Notes: generated by a model not told the origin, from the sequence alone. A stretch of 64,000 nt of DNA from Laguncularia racemosa (GCA_037954665.1 JBBMOL010000023.1:6510001-6574000); one strand, 5' to 3'. Shown: positions 10,959 to 26,100, numbered from the stretch's first letter. Made by a program: numbers and translations.

Positions 10959-13900
10959 ATCAAAAGCTTATTTGCACAAGCATTCGTGGCTTTCTTTTTG
11001 TTTAATGTTATTTTAGTTTTCTATTCCTACCTAACAAAATCTTCTATTTAAACTATTTAATATAATATTAATTTTTTATTTTAACTATTAATCACTTAGA
11101 AATTTGATTTTTCATTTTAACTACTTCGTATAACATCAATTCTCTATTTTAACAAATTAAAAATTTGATTCTCTTATTGAATTTGACTTTAAACTTTGAT
11201 CCCTTGCTTGTAAGATATCCTAAACTAAAATCAAACAAATTATTTCGGTTTAATAAACTTGTAAATTGAATCCAAATCATAAAACGAAAAAACTTAAGAT
11301 TGGATTTAATTCAATTTGGTTTTACTTTTCGGTGTTTATGGTTTACGGTGCCGATGATAATGTCATGTCTGCTTGAATTTGACTATTGTTGTGGAATTGA
11401 ACCTAAGATGCCATCAAAAGAAAATAGCTTCTTTGCAATTGGATATCTCAAAAGGACATATCAATATTTTTTGCTTGTATTTTGTTTTTTGTTTTCTTTT
11501 CACGAGCAGATGTATTGTTCAAAGCATGCATCTCCACAAATCTCACCACTCGCCAACAAACCCTCGTACTGCACTAATTATGTTGTTTCCATGTCGTGAC
11601 AACAATAACTCCAACTTTGACATGGCTACCTCTTCTTGTTTCCATTACTTTTCTATGCCTCGTTATAACAAGCCACGCTTGGATATATTTTACCAATCGC
11701 CATGCGAAGGCTTAATTTTGACCAAGTTCTTGTTTGATCAATTGTTAAATTTTTTAATGTCTCTGGCGGACTAATTTCATGATAAGGTAGTAGTTGAAAA
11801 TCCCAATATTGAATATAAAGAAACGTAATAAAGATAGAAAACACTATCGGGATTTAATTGTATGAATTTTCTTTCTCAATAAGATGGAATATGTTTTATT
11901 GATTTACACAATAACTCTAATATATATACACAAAATCTAACTATATACTAGCCATGTTTGGAGTAATAAATTACAAAGTCGTTAAAGCTAAAATTTATCC
12001 GAAAGAAAAAAATAATATAATAAAATAAAATAAGCAAGCATATTTGTATATGTATATAGATACAATATGACTCATATCCTACTATCCTTTTCCTAATTTT
12101 TCAACAACATTTCCTGACACTCTTGCTACTAACAACGATTTCTCATAGTTGAGCTTTGGTATCATTGTTTATTTATAATGTTGCATTGAGATGGGATTTC
12201 GACGTTGTCATATCCATCTTTTAAGTTCATTCAAAATCTTAAATAATCATTTAGTCTCTATTTAATGTAATTAATCTATTTAATCAAAAGTTAGAATCAA
12301 CAAATAAGGAAGAGTTTTGAAAAAATAAAATATATAAAAACTATATCGATCTGACATTTAAACTTTTAAAGCGAATGATCATGGTAATAAATTCAAAAAC
12401 CCAAAACATTTCATACTTCATCCTTCAACCATATCATCCAATAACTAAATTGGGCCCTTATTAACCAAACATTTTGGCTGCGTTTATTTCTTTCATTATG
12501 TTCTATTATTTGAATATAGTTTTTCGTGAATCATGAAGCACCACTAGAGCTTTCGATGTTATTTGGACTTGTATCAACAATGACTCGTGATGATGACATG
12601 CCTTCTCCGTGACAAGGCTTTTTCCACTTGCATCCAAAATATCGCTCTCTCTCTCTCCAACCACCAAACATGACCAAAATGGCCAATAATCCATCTTTGC
12701 TACAAACATATGACATAGTTGGTTCATACGGACCTCTAGTGACCATTGTTTTAGTCTTTCTCTAGGGTTCATTCAAAAGTATAATTCATGTGTTTTGTCT
12801 GTGTCTTGTAGAGCCAGAAAAGATGATTGAAAAACAGAGTGTGCCACTTGATATTGTCGTGTTGGAAAACTTTTTAAATGCATTGATTTCATTGACAAAC
12901 TTTTTATATGGATGAAACCAAAGGAGAGAGGAACATGTAAGCTAATGTGAAGGCACTGCTCCTAGGATTCCAACAGAGGATGAAAATTGTATGACCCATC
13001 ACCAAGTCGCGCCTAATGACGATGTTTCCCATATGACTCAAAAAGGTAAAAGCTAAAAAAGCGCATTCCCACTATCACCACTTTCAATTTCCTTAAGAGA
13101 TCATGTGAAATAATTTCTCAGCCTATAATACATTCTTTTACATTTGGTCCAAACAGATTTAGTTCTATATCCTTAAAATTTAATATATAGATCTTCAAAT
13201 TTTATTAATCATGCTTTTAGACCCTTATATTACCATTTTGTTCACAATTAAAATAAGAAAAAAAAAGTAAAAAGGAAAATAAATAAATAAATAACATTAA
13301 AGATAACAAAATATGACAATGTTTTTTTTTTTTAAAATGCAACTCTCTTTTTACTTCCAATTTTATGTAATTTTTTTAAAATATTAAAACATCTTTCCGT
13401 TATTTCATTAAGGGTAAAATGGACACATGTGATTCTATAAGTACATCTATGAATATTTATATTCTATTTGATCAGATTATTATTTTTACAAGTTGTCTTG
13501 TAGGTTTAAGGAAGGGCTTTCTCTTTTAAGAATTTCTATATTTATATTGTATTTCCTTTTTATGATAACAAAAATGAGGAGAAATTTGGAAAATGTGTAC
13601 ATAGGTAGTTAAAATGTGCACATAGGAGAAGAAATGTTGAAAAATTGACAAGGATGTTGATTAATTAATTTATTTTTTGTTTATTCTAGAAACACATATT
13701 ATAGGTACACATCTTACTAGTATAATGTGTAATGACATAATTGGAGAAGGATGTACTAAAATTATATGTTTGTTGCTTGGTTTTACTTAACTTGAAAACT
13801 AAATCGAAAATCATAATTTAATTTAGTTTCAAAAACTTTCATTAAGTATAGTTAATCATAACTAAATTAAGTCCATCCTTGCTCCACCACACTTATAGAA

Positions 13901-14407
13901 TATCCAATTTATAAATAACCTCTCATTTAGATGTGATTAATGCCACTCTACTCTTTCTATAAAATCATTTTTTTTAGATTAAATAAATGAAGATGATGCT
14001 TGTGAGCCTATTTTAGGGTTTTTAATCTCATACATCCATGTTTAAATCATGCTTGAATTCCTCTAATAGATCTATTCCTCCCTCATGATAGAAATTTATA
14101 TACACAACAAAAGCATAAGAAAGCTTAGTTTTTTGAGATATGGAGTCTATGTTAGTGATTTTCTTTCTCTCTTGTTGTTTTGTGCTATTTCTTAAAAAAA
14201 AAAACTAAAATAAAAAATAAAAAAGAAAAAAATTCTCTTATTGAGCTTCTTACTATACGTTGGTCAATTCCATGAAGGGAGACATTGATGTACTAGACGA
14301 ATTTGAGCATGAAAATCGGAAGTTTGAAGTTTATTGGTCACTATTGCTAGCACGTTTGAAAGAATTGGAGAGAGCAATGGCCAGTAATTGTTGATATGAT
14401 AATCTAC
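10959..14407. other. intergenic, no gene recognised
   Basis: AT-rich DNA with short open frames on both strands that match no family I know. The minus-strand frames at 12506-12772 overlap a CT/GA repeat at about 12645-12660 and show no domain. A possible LTR scrap lies at about 11815-12000. Confidence 0.5.
11815..12000 (-). mobile_element. possible copia-type LTR remnant
   Basis: On the minus strand this reads as an AT-rich promoter-like stretch, then GTGTAAATCAATAAAACATA (a polyadenylation-like string), then AAGAAAATTC. The layout resembles short copia LTRs such as the one at 58780-58973. No partner LTR, internal domain or target duplication was found. Confidence 0.25.
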
Positions 14408-16399
14408 TGTCCTGAAACTCGAGACAAATACAACTCACTATGTGTCCTCATCACGTAAAGACACGCAAAGGCTCAGACTCTACTAACTTCAATATCCACA
14501 TTTAGTTATCCATAAAACATTCTCTATATAAAAGAAATTGAAAAGAACTTCTATTCTCAGTACATAAACCATATACAATATCCTCAATTTAATATAGCAA
14601 AAGCATTCATAAACTTAAATACTACAACAGCCTTAAACCGATTAAACAAAATCAATAAATGTAAATTCTTCTCTTAAACTGGCTACTAATCATCATAGTA
14701 TACATATTCTACATTATCTTCAGTATTTTGATTTGTCTCTATTATAATCCCATCGTACCATACAACTTCTCCTATGATATCAATACAAACATAATGCAAC
14801 ATGATATCCATACACAATTTATTATATTTCACACCATTTAGCTCAAAACTTAATCTCATGACTGTGATCATCATACAAGCCTTCAACAAACACACACACA
14901 CACATACATATATATATGATAAATAGTACTTCCCTTTATCCATAAGTTTATTCCATATGTAAATAATACATATACAACAATAAATATTCCCCACTGTCCA
15001 TGGGTCCTTTCACATCACACACAATCATCCTTCCATAGCACATACAAGAGTCTTTCCATACTAGATAATCCTAAATCTACCCGGATCATTTCAGCACACG
15101 ACTTTACTAGGGATAACATCATATACTAATTATCAGGGTGCCACTTCAAGAACACTAACCCTCACTTGGTTTCTTAGACCCAACCAAGCACAATTACATA
15201 CACAATCATTTATATTCATTTTCAATATAATTTAGTTCACATATATTCTTAACCTAACAAACATAAGCAATAAACATAGTATACACATACCTTATATGCA
15301 ACAATTGATTTCCTCACACTTTTATAGTCTCACAGTTCCTTAAACCTATGCACATTCACAATTACGTACAGTTAAGATTGCAAGTGAACGAAATAGACTG
15401 AAGTAGTGAGTATCTCGAATCAATATAGCCGTGTAAGAGGTCTTGTAGAGGGACACGATTCAAAACATGATCGTGCCGATGGTTGTGTATCTTTTTGTGT
15501 ATTTATGTCGATTCAACACGCCTAAGTACATAATCATGTATTTGACTATATACTTTAGCACGGTCATGTAAGTGGTCATATGCCTTTTGTGAATTTGTGC
15601 ATTTTGATATGCTTAAGTACACAGGTGTATCTAGTGACCAAGTACCTTTCTATACACATTCGTGTTTCAACACAGGTAGATACACTATGTATATCTGGCT
15701 GTATAAAGCACTATTCCTTTGTGACTTCCTCTTTTTCCAATTCGCTAATTCTTAATCTTTCTAATCCTAAACAAAATCCATTACATCTAAACCTAATTGT
15801 GCACGTTTTTCATGTTAGAATACTAATTAGGTTTAATCTAATGACTTACTTGCTCGAATTATTTTAATGATTGAATTCTCATCCTAAACTTTTCATCGCA
15901 CAAATTATTTTATAAAGAATTTTAATGAATTAATCACTAATTCAAGATATATATATGAAACAAGAATCAATAGTTATTGATCGATTTACTCACCTTGATC
16001 AGATTAGCGAATCACCAAACGTAGCTGTCCTTTTCTCTCTTTGGTTTCTGTAAAGGGCTTTTAGGGTTCTGGGTTGTGCAAATGAGGAAAGGGTTAGAAT
16101 GTTATATATTGGCCTATTTATATCTCCTTGCCAAATGACTGCATTGCCCCCAATTCTTCAAGTTATTTATTACATTAACCTTGGCCTAATCTTTAATAAA
16201 TATTAAATACATATACATATATTTTTGAGTATTTACAAATAACATGAATATAGAAATGATACAATTATAAAGAAAAAAAATATAATTCATGATATAAAAA
16301 TATAATTATGATATAAATAAATATGATTAGATTGTAACTTAATAATTTATTATTTATATTTAATTTCATATGCTTTTTATCACTTATATGAATTCAACA
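14408..16399 (-). mobile_element. solo LTR of a Ty3/gypsy element, minus strand
   Basis: The reverse complement matches, in order, features of the gypsy LTRs at 34270 and 40404: a TGTTGAATT start with AT-rich U3; a TATA-like ATATAAATAGGCC (plus 16111-16123); an AAGGTGAG splice-donor-like site; a segment of ACACGG...CGTGTT motifs (plus 15420-15700); AAGGTATGTGT; TGTGCTTGG...TCTA; GATGTTATCCCTAGT with GTCGTG and AATGATC; and a GAGCCTTTGCGTG...GAGGACACAT tail. No internal coding region, PBS or PPT adjoins it, so it is a solo LTR, presumably left by LTR-LTR recombination. I found no clear 5-bp target duplication, so both borders are approximate. Confidence 0.65.
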
Positions 16400-16675
16400 T
16401 GAAATAGGGCTAGGACACGACTCGCTAAGAGGAATTACCAATTTTAGGAATTGAAGTAGCTCCGCATGTTACTAATCTTAAGAATTGTAGTGGCTCTACA
16501 TAAACTATAGATCGAATCAAAACCAGCCCAAAACTGGCCTTGACCCAGCGGGTAACAGGGTCGGCACTTCCTGGAACCAAAATTGGCCCATGAGGTGGAA
16601 GGCCAAGCCAAATCCCTTAACCCACTAATTCATGGGCCAATTGGCTTGTGAACTAGCCCTCTTTTTTTTTTTCCT
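16400..16675. other. GC-richer segment with GGCC/TTGG-rich short repeats, no gene
   Basis: It contains repeated 'ggccaa', 'ttggccc' and 'accagccc' strings reminiscent of hAT subterminal DNA. No inverted ends or coding region could be assigned. Confidence 0.3.
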
Positions 16676-17190
16676 AAAGGCAATTTTTCCTATTCACTAT
16701 TGAACCTACGGTTCAATGGGTTCAATAGGTGACTTGGCTTGGACCAGCCAGCCTAACGGATCCAATACCAGGTTGAATCGGCCAACCGGACCTTTCCCTT
16801 TGTCTAGTTCTACATGTTTGCTAGAGGTACGATTTTCAAAAATTTCCTTTTTTTTTTCTAATAATAACCGATTCTTTATTGAGCAAAAGAAAAGTTACAT
16901 TAGGTGAACTTGGTACAACAATCTAACCTATGCAAAGGCAATTTTTCCTATTCACTGCTGAATCTACGGTTTAATGGGTTCAATAGGTGACTTAGCTTGG
17001 ATCGGCCAGCTTAGCAAATCCAATATTAGGTTGAATCGGCCGACTGAACCTTTCCCTTTGTCTAGTTTGCATGTTTGCTAGAGGTACGATTTTCAAAATT
17101 TTCCTTTTTTTCCAATAGTAACTGATTCTTTATTGATCAAAAGAAGAGTTACATTAGGTGAACTTGGTACAACAATCTAACCCATGCAAA
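16676..17190 (+). repeat. tandem duplication, two copies of about 258 bp
   Basis: Copies begin AAAGGCAATTTTTCCTATTC at 16676 and 16934. They stay aligned through GGTTCAATAGGTGACTT, CCTTTCCCTTTGTCTAGTT, the T-run and GTGAACTTGGTACAACAATC, each ending near ATGCAAA. Scattered substitutions show it is not very recent. Confidence 0.9.
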
Positions 17191-20100
17191 CACAAAGACT
17201 TAACTTACTAGATTTGGACTCTCTTAATTTATTTTATCTCAATTTTTTAAATTTATCTCTATAAGATGTTATCATGTATAATTAATTATTAAAATTATAA
17301 AGAAACTAACGATCTTATAATTGAGTCGTTAAGTTATTCAAATTTTTTTGCAATCTTAACTATTAATCTATAAATTTAGAGAAATTAAGAAGATGAAAAT
17401 CAAGAGAAACTGTTGTATATGTACAAGAAAACATAACAGCCTACAGCGGAAAACACATATCAAACATATTGTCCAAGAGCAGCTCATACATTGCTGCATA
17501 TTTAGTAACAGCAGCTTCCTTATTTATTTGCAGACTCCGAAGACCTATTCTTTCTGGGCGAACCATAACCATTAACGTCTCTTATTACATAACCTTTCAC
17601 AAAGTCTGGGGGACCAAATGTTCAGAAATTTTCTTGTCCATAGAAAAAGTAACTAGAGATGTCACTAGGAAGACATAGAGAACACAGCCCGAGTCCCGAC
17701 GTCGTCCCGGAATCGCAAAGGCTTGATTTTGGTTGATTACTTCGTTGAGGTCATGTTTTTCCTTAACGGGGTTTATATTAGAAATATAATAACTATTTAT
17801 AAAATATTATTTATTACTTTATTTACTTAAAAATGAAATTGGTTATTTTTTTTTATTCTCTTTCTAAAGAATTATTATTTTTTTATATAAAATGATATTT
17901 TTTATTCTCTCTTTAGAGAGAATTGAATGTTTAATACAAATCTATTTATATATTACGTATATAAATATATCAATATAAACTAAATAATATGAAAACAAAA
18001 ATATTTCCCCCTATTTTCATCCGATGGATTCAAACAACAAATAAAAACAATTTTTTTTGTTAAATTCTTTTCCTTCCCTTTCTTTTCTTTTTGGTCGATC
18101 TCCACCTATTTCTACTCATTCTTAAAATTTCCAAACACAACGTTGGGCTGTGTACTACTTTACGAATTTCCATGAGGGCACTGATTGTTCCTTTAGGCTT
18201 TATTCAAGAAAACACAAACAACATTTAAGTATAACTAACTATCCAAAAACTAACAACATATTTGTATAATTTTATAAGAATGGAATAGAATAATTATTCT
18301 TATAAAGTTATTATTGCTATTTTATAAAATTTTTATTATAACCAAAAAAAGGAATTGCAATTCCTTCTTATAAGTTATAACCAAAGGAATAACTATTCCT
18401 TAATTCCTTTTGTGTATTTCCATATTTTATAGATGAGAATCTAACCCACAATTAAAAAATAATAGCATAAGACAAAAAGTATATTGGTATTTTTATAAAA
18501 AAAAATTATCATTTATTATTAACATCATTTTAAGTGCAACTAAATAGAATAATAGCTATTATTTCTATATTCTATTCCTCCAAAGTTACAGTTTAATTAT
18601 CATTTTATTTCATTCCATAAATTAAACGTGTTAAAAAAATAAAAAATAATAGTTTTTTTGGGTAACTTTATATGATTTTTTTCAATATTAATTATTCTTT
18701 TACTAGTTTTATCAAGTTTCAAAAGTACCCTTTTAAGATTTTAAAATCTTATCTCTCTATTTAAAAGGTAAATATACTTAGTCTAAATATGAAAAGATAT
18801 AATTGGAGTTTACCCTAATTACACTTAAAAGCTTGCCAACAACTACTCCAGGGTCTCTAGAAAAAAAGTCATTTATCAACTTACACATTCACTTTCTGTG
18901 AATCTAAAGGGAATTCTACTACGTATACGATGGGGCCTAAAAAGGTGTTAGGAAAAAATCAAAACGAACAAAATATAAATGAAATAGTATTGGCTGTTGA
19001 TAATTTCAAAAGAAGTTTTTAATCTAAATATTGAATAATTTATAAATTAATTTTTCACCATCAAATCTTCCTTTTTGAGATTTCATTTGGTTTTTTTTTT
19101 TTTTCACTTTGCTAAAGGATGCCTTATTTTAATGATGTCCGCTACATTAACTTGCAAAGCTTGTACTAAATGAATGGCTCAGCCTTCAGATCAGAGTCAA
19201 CAGAATATATACTACTGAAAGTTTCCCCCAAAATTAGCCATCTTTTCATGGCACCAAAAGCATAAGGACGAGTTACTTTATAAGTTAGCCAGTTACACAC
19301 TTGAAGTAAAATCACTATAAATATTGTTTGATTCATTGGGAATATCTAGGAAACAGTCCAGGTCAAAACGCAGCTTTCAAATGCTTTGAATGGATTATTT
19401 TGTGGAATTCCTGATTCATCTCCAGCTATCATTTTGGTATTCTAATCTGCACTTTTCAGTTGAAAGAAGCACTGTCGTCGATTAAGAAAATAGACATAAT
19501 AGTATATAAAGTTTTCGATACTTTCATGTTAATGAAGATAATATTCTATTTTACTTCGAATACTGACAAAGTGACAACTGACAGGATAATACCAATCTAC
19601 ATGGTGACAAAGAGAACGCATTCAGCTCGAAAGCTATGGCATGGAAAACGACGTTGATGCCCGCACGGCTGATTCGATCACGAATATTCTTGTATAGACT
19701 CGCTGCCTTGGTGGCTAGCTTTTTGCTTTTGATTCGGTTAAAAGTTTACAAGTTCTTTTTCAAGCAAAGTTTAATTCAGTCAAATGCCATCTTGTTACAA
19801 ATTACAATATGTAATTTAACATTCTCTTTGGGGAGGAAAATTCCACCATCTCCCGATTCTAATACTTTTTTTCACATTTTTATTTCAGTGAGCACATACT
19901 CTATATTATAATATATAAATTCTCAAATTTTAAAATTAAAATCTACAAACCATTTTAGAATTTGTACTTTATGAAACTTACATAACAAGTTATTTATATG
20001 CATAATCTATAGAACTTATATTCATTATTTTAAGTTTATATAATTTTACTACTTAACAAATAAAAAAGAATAAGAAAAAGGAATGGATAAAGTAAAATTG

Positions 20101-23100
20101 GAGAGAAAACTCAAGAAGAACGGGGAAATAATGTAAAACGAAAAGTGAGGGAAACATTGTGAGGTTTAGCTATTTATGTTATTAACTTATTGACTTTGGC
20201 TCTTTTTTTTTTAAGCTAAAACATCTATAGGCCAAAAAATATAGTTTTGTCATTTATTAATGTTATTTAATATTTTTTTTGCATACCAAACGTAACATTA
20301 GAGTATAGGTTCCATAATAGGTAGAAGATAAAAACACCCTATGTCTATATCTTATCCTATAAGGGTAGGCTCTAAAAAATTTGTACCAAAATTTACTTTA
20401 TAATCTTTAATACCTATCAATAACTTATCCAATCGACTAAGATATAGGTGATTATCTTATACAACAGGGTACCCTACTCTATTAGAGTAGATCTCAAAAA
20501 ATTTGTACCAAAATTTATTTTATAATATTTAATACATATCCAAAACATATCTAATCGAGTAAGATATAAATGAGTACTCTATACAACAGGGATAATCGTT
20601 TGCTCCTAATTACTATAATGTTAATTAATAAATGAGAAAATATTAAATTATATTTATGTTTGTTTTAAAAAAAAAAAAAGAAAGAAAGAAAGGTTTGGGG
20701 GGATTTGGAAATACATTTTTAATTCTCAACGTTTACTTACTTTTCTATTTAAGTTCTTAATCTTTTTTTCTTTTATTTGAGTTCTCAATATTTTTAAAAT
20801 CTTACAAAAAAAATAAAAGGACTTCCATTAAATATATTAAGCTTTTCATCAATACGTGACATATATTAGCTTTGAATTGGTTTATAATAATTAAACTAAA
20901 AAAATGATGATATTAATATACTTATTTACATAGTATTATAAAAAATAATATTAAATATATTTAATGATATAATATGATAAAAAATAAAAAAATGATAATT
21001 AAAATTAAGAAAAAAGGGGTTGGAAAAAATTATGTGTACTCTCTATCCATTTTAGTCAACTAGCCTAATACTAATTGGAAGCCAATGCGTGCATCGAATG
21101 AATAGAAAATTTAATGTATTTAATAAAATTTCTATTTTTATAAGATTTTAAATACATTAAAAACTCAACTAAAAGAAAAAAGAAAAGGTTGAGGACTCAA
21201 ATAAAAAAAAAAGATAAATGACTAAAAATGTAATTTTTCCAAAAAAAAATTACAATAATAATTTGAACTTTTTTTTGCACATAGCAAGGGCTCATTAACT
21301 AGTTAATATTTAATTACGGAAATTTGTTCTACCAAATCAAGCATATGCATTCATGAAATACATAGTTATAGTGATGCAAATTTTTCTTGATGAATGAATT
21401 TCATTTTTATTAGGAAAATATCATAATACTAGAATATTTCCACATACTAGAATATGATTGGATATCTTGTTCCTAATTTCATTATGTTATATTTCAATTC
21501 AATCTATTTTATTTCAATACATTTTAATATACTAAATGTGATATAAGTTTACATCAAAATTCAATCTAGCTTATTTTTGTTTTGGGTGAGCCATTTAAGT
21601 TAATGCTTGTAATTTGTTCAAATTTAGTCCCTCTTTTGTTATTTTTATCATGTATAGAGGAGTTAATGGTATGATAATATAAGCATGAAGCACTTAAATA
21701 ACTCATTAGTAGACATGCACTTTTGATACTTATGTAAAAATTAAATACAATGATAAAATAAAATTTAAATCATAAAAATTACTTAATTAAATTATACTTG
21801 CTATCAATGGTTGATAAAAAAAATTATACATAAATGGTTTTAAATTTGTGTAAAAAAACGTACAACGATACAAATACATAATAAATATATTTATTAAAAT
21901 AGATTAAATATGATCATCACATTTAATTAGCTTTATCAAAGAAGTTAACATATACTTGAAATCCATGAATGATATAATTACTCGACAATTTTTGTACAAA
22001 ATAAAACTTGTTAATATAAGTTGATATTACTTATTGAATAACTTATTAAACTTATAAATCAATCTAAGAGTGAACTTTAAAAAATTGCATTAAAATTATG
22101 AAATGTGAAAACCGATGTAAATTATAATAATATAGATTAAGGATAGAAATAATAATTAGCTAAAACCCATTTAAGGTTTACTCATCAAAACATTAAGCTT
22201 TCCTTATCTGATTTCATATAAGTTAAAAAAATTATATTTAATAATTTTGTGGTTGCAAATTTTGTTTATTTTCTTAATTTTAATAAAAAAATATTTTGCA
22301 TTATTCCACTTGTATTGTTCCTAAATTCCATTATTTTTATTGTATCTCTACACTTAACAATTACATATCAAGCGAGTATCCTACCAATTGCTTAAACTCA
22401 TATACCCTATTTCAAATCGAGTCATCTACCATTATGCTCTTAAAACAATGACCATAATAATTTGGCTAAAAAAATGACCCTCATCACTAATCTACTAGTT
22501 CATTGATCATTTTCAATATTTACTATATAAAAAATACTTTAAATATTTTCTTATAGATTAATTTATTTTTTATGAATATTTTAAATACAAAATATGTTAG
22601 GGGTAATTTTGAAGCTCCTTTCTCTACACAAAAAAAAAAAAGCTTGTGTAAAATATAAATATCCAAATGGGAATACAAAAGATAAATGGATATATTTCAA
22701 ACAAAATATATTAAAATTCCCCTTAAATTTGAAATGCTTATCCCTAACAAACCTAATAAATACATAAACTTGAAGAAATCTTTGAACTCAATTTATTTTC
22801 TTAAATATTTATACAAAAATATCCGTAATGCCTCGTTGAAAGGAAGAAAGGCCAAGAAAATTCCCACAAATTAGAATTGTGAATGAAGGTTTGATTTTAT
22901 TTAGAATATGAGTTTTATATTTTGGTTTCTTGAGTTAAAACTATGGATGGAAGTAATAGTGAAATTTCGAAAACAATCTCTAAAATGGAAAGTGTCATTA
23001 TTGCCTAAAATTCGAGGAAGTGGTAGAGGGCTTACAAAGATTATTGACAATTGTAGCCTGAGTTAATTAAATTTTTCACATTAAAAGAAAATATAAAAGG

Positions 23101-26100
23101 ATGGTATCACAAAATCAAATAATAAAATTATGAAATGCACTAAAAATACCAAAACGTGGTCTATCTATTTTAATATCATTGAAGATTAAAAACATAAAGC
23201 ATTTAATAAAATTCTGGTATATACGTAGGTGATATAAATGGCTTGCTTAAAATATATAGAGCTTAATTGAATTTTACCATAAATATAGAGAATTTCTAAT
23301 GCAGGTAATTATAAATTATCCCGTTAAAAAGATTTTGCATTATTGATAACTATCATTTTTTCTTTAAGCCCTTTCAATTTGCCATATTAAAACCCTAGAC
23401 CATATGTCTCGCCATTTAAAAGACTGTTGTTGGAAAAAGCATCACTTGTGCATAGGAAATGTAAATAAATACAGTAATGATATGCTTAGTATAAAGGAAC
23501 GAATTTGGAACGGAATCTCACTTCTTCTTCTTCTTCTTTTTTTTTTTTTTAATTTCGATACTAAATTTAAAACCTACAATCGTTACAATTTTTAACTCCA
23601 ATTTATTATTCTCTATATCCTTCAAGTAAATAAAATTAAATATAGTTATCACATCTTTTTGTGCAATAAGAGAGACATGTTAAATTAAGATGACACAGTA
23701 CTAAATTCAAATACAAACTTAATTTAAAATTTCAAAACTTAAATTTATTAACTTTAGAATATTAACCTCAAATTTAATTCTAGCACTTGATGAGCTTAAA
23801 ATCAATACAATCAAATTCGCTTAGATTTGAATTATTATTATATATATATATATTAAATTAAAATAATATTAATATCCAAACTCTACTTAAACTTGATTAC
23901 TATCTAAACACGATTTTAAACTTGAGTAAAGTTACGAGCTAATCGATCCGTATAATATGAAACTCAAACTTAATTTAATAAAATATTTAAATTAGTTAAG
24001 TTTGAGTTCAATTCGATTATTATCAAATCAAACTTAAATAAATATTAAGTTATATTTGAATAATTATAAATAGGTTTATCTTATTTATGTGATTGGTATT
24101 GTAATAATGGTGAATGAGAGCAGATTTTTCTTTTTTCTATTTTTTTTCTTCTTTTAAATACATGAGCATCTAACATAAGATTGAAGAAGATATAAATGGA
24201 AATAAATTGGATCTTAACTAAATATTTTCTCCTAGTTCAATCATGAAATGCCTAGATAAAAGAAGAGAATCTCGAAAAATAATTATGGAGATTAAACATC
24301 TCTTTAAAAAGAGTTGGATCAAATCAAACAATTTCTTTCCATTATTTCAGCAGTAGAAATATCATCCGTTACGAATTAGTATTTGCAGATCCAATTGATT
24401 CATAACTGTATTTGACCCAATTACATCCATTAATATTATTATCGTCCCCTTTTACTTATTCTCCACTTGACTCCTTTGTTTGACTCTCTCCTAACCACAA
24501 CACGACATTAACCTGGCTCCTTATTTATTTATTTATTTATGTTTTGGGGGCCAGACAACATTAATACAGCTATTTTTATAATATCATATGGTTGGTTTTA
24601 CTGTGTATGCGATGCTTTACACAGCAATAGATAATATACAATCAATTTGAAAGTATAAAGATGCATCAAGTACAATTATAAATAAATGGTCATTGAATTT
24701 TTCTTCTAAGAGGAACATGTAATTTGGCACGATTATATTTTTATGAATCATGTGTATGAATTTATATTAATAAACTTGCTTAAAGAATTCTCAAAACAAT
24801 CAAGGCTTAAGCAATGACCCTAAATTTGATTGTTTAAACTTATCAAAAATGAAGGAAGTGCAATTACTATAAGATGGTGTCATTAGTTTATATCTCGATT
24901 TTTTTTTACTATCTAATCACGTATTATTATATATAATGAATATTCAATTAAGGTTTCATTATTTTACTTTTTGTTTATACTCTACTTGTTTTTATATGTA
25001 AACATTAGATTGGATAAAGGAAAATCTGAAAATTTGTTGTTGAAGATAAAACTTATCTAAAAAATTTTGGGTTCAAACAAACCCAATATCCTAATCATAG
25101 ACAAATAGTAATTCCTTACAAATAAATATTCATGGATACCACACGTTCAACCCAACTAGATGGATCATTTACCGTATAGGATGAAAATTTGCTATATTAA
25201 GAATATTATAATCATGTTCTATTGATTTATTAAAATACATCACATGGTATATAATTTTTTACAATCAATTTTTTTATTTTTTTTCCACATGTCTTATTAA
25301 ACTGTACATGTAGTAGTGTATTTTAACAAGTTAATACAATATGGATATAATATCTTTGGTAGAATAAATTTTTGTTGTATCCTATATTTATTTCATTATT
25401 CTTGATTTTATATTTTTGCTTTTACTTTTTGTAAATTTTTCTCCTTTTGTTAAACTCTACTAATTACAATACAAACGCAAATTCCACTAGATATAAACCA
25501 TATAATGCTCATGTCATTCTCAAGACAATAATCTAGAATTATTAGAAAACGAGTCAGGCACAACTGCAAACATATGGTCCTACAAATTTTCATTTCAAAG
25601 TAATGTTGCTTTAGTATACCTAGATCTTCATTAACTACACATATGATTTTTTTTTTTTTTGTTAATAAGTTTACTTGAAGCAATTGCCTCATTCTCATTC
25701 CACTTAAACAATGACCCGGCCTAAAAAAACAAATTGCTATAACCCTAGAGTTAAAAAAAAAAAGTTAATGAAATATATTAAAAATGCTAGACTCATTTCT
25801 TATTCTTAAGAACATCTCAATTCCTTATTTATGATATCGAATCCAAAATTAAGTACCTACATCTTGGGTTTTTGAGGAATCGGAAGAGGTTTTTATATTT
25901 TATTATTATTATTATTATATTTTTTAAATAAAAATAAAAATTTGAAGACATTAATTAAAAAGTAATTGACACAAGCCACAAAAAGATATATATATATGAA
26001 AGTATTAAAGTAATATATAGGAAGTCTTCACAAAAACTTAGAGATAGAATGAATAGGTTCTCAAAGAAAAAGAGATTCATGTGTAGTATTTAGGAACATT

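Noticed and set aside
12506..12772. Minus-strand frames of 71-88 codons
   Set aside because: Two overlapping frames are kept open partly by a GA repeat. No motif, partner exon or family resemblance was seen.
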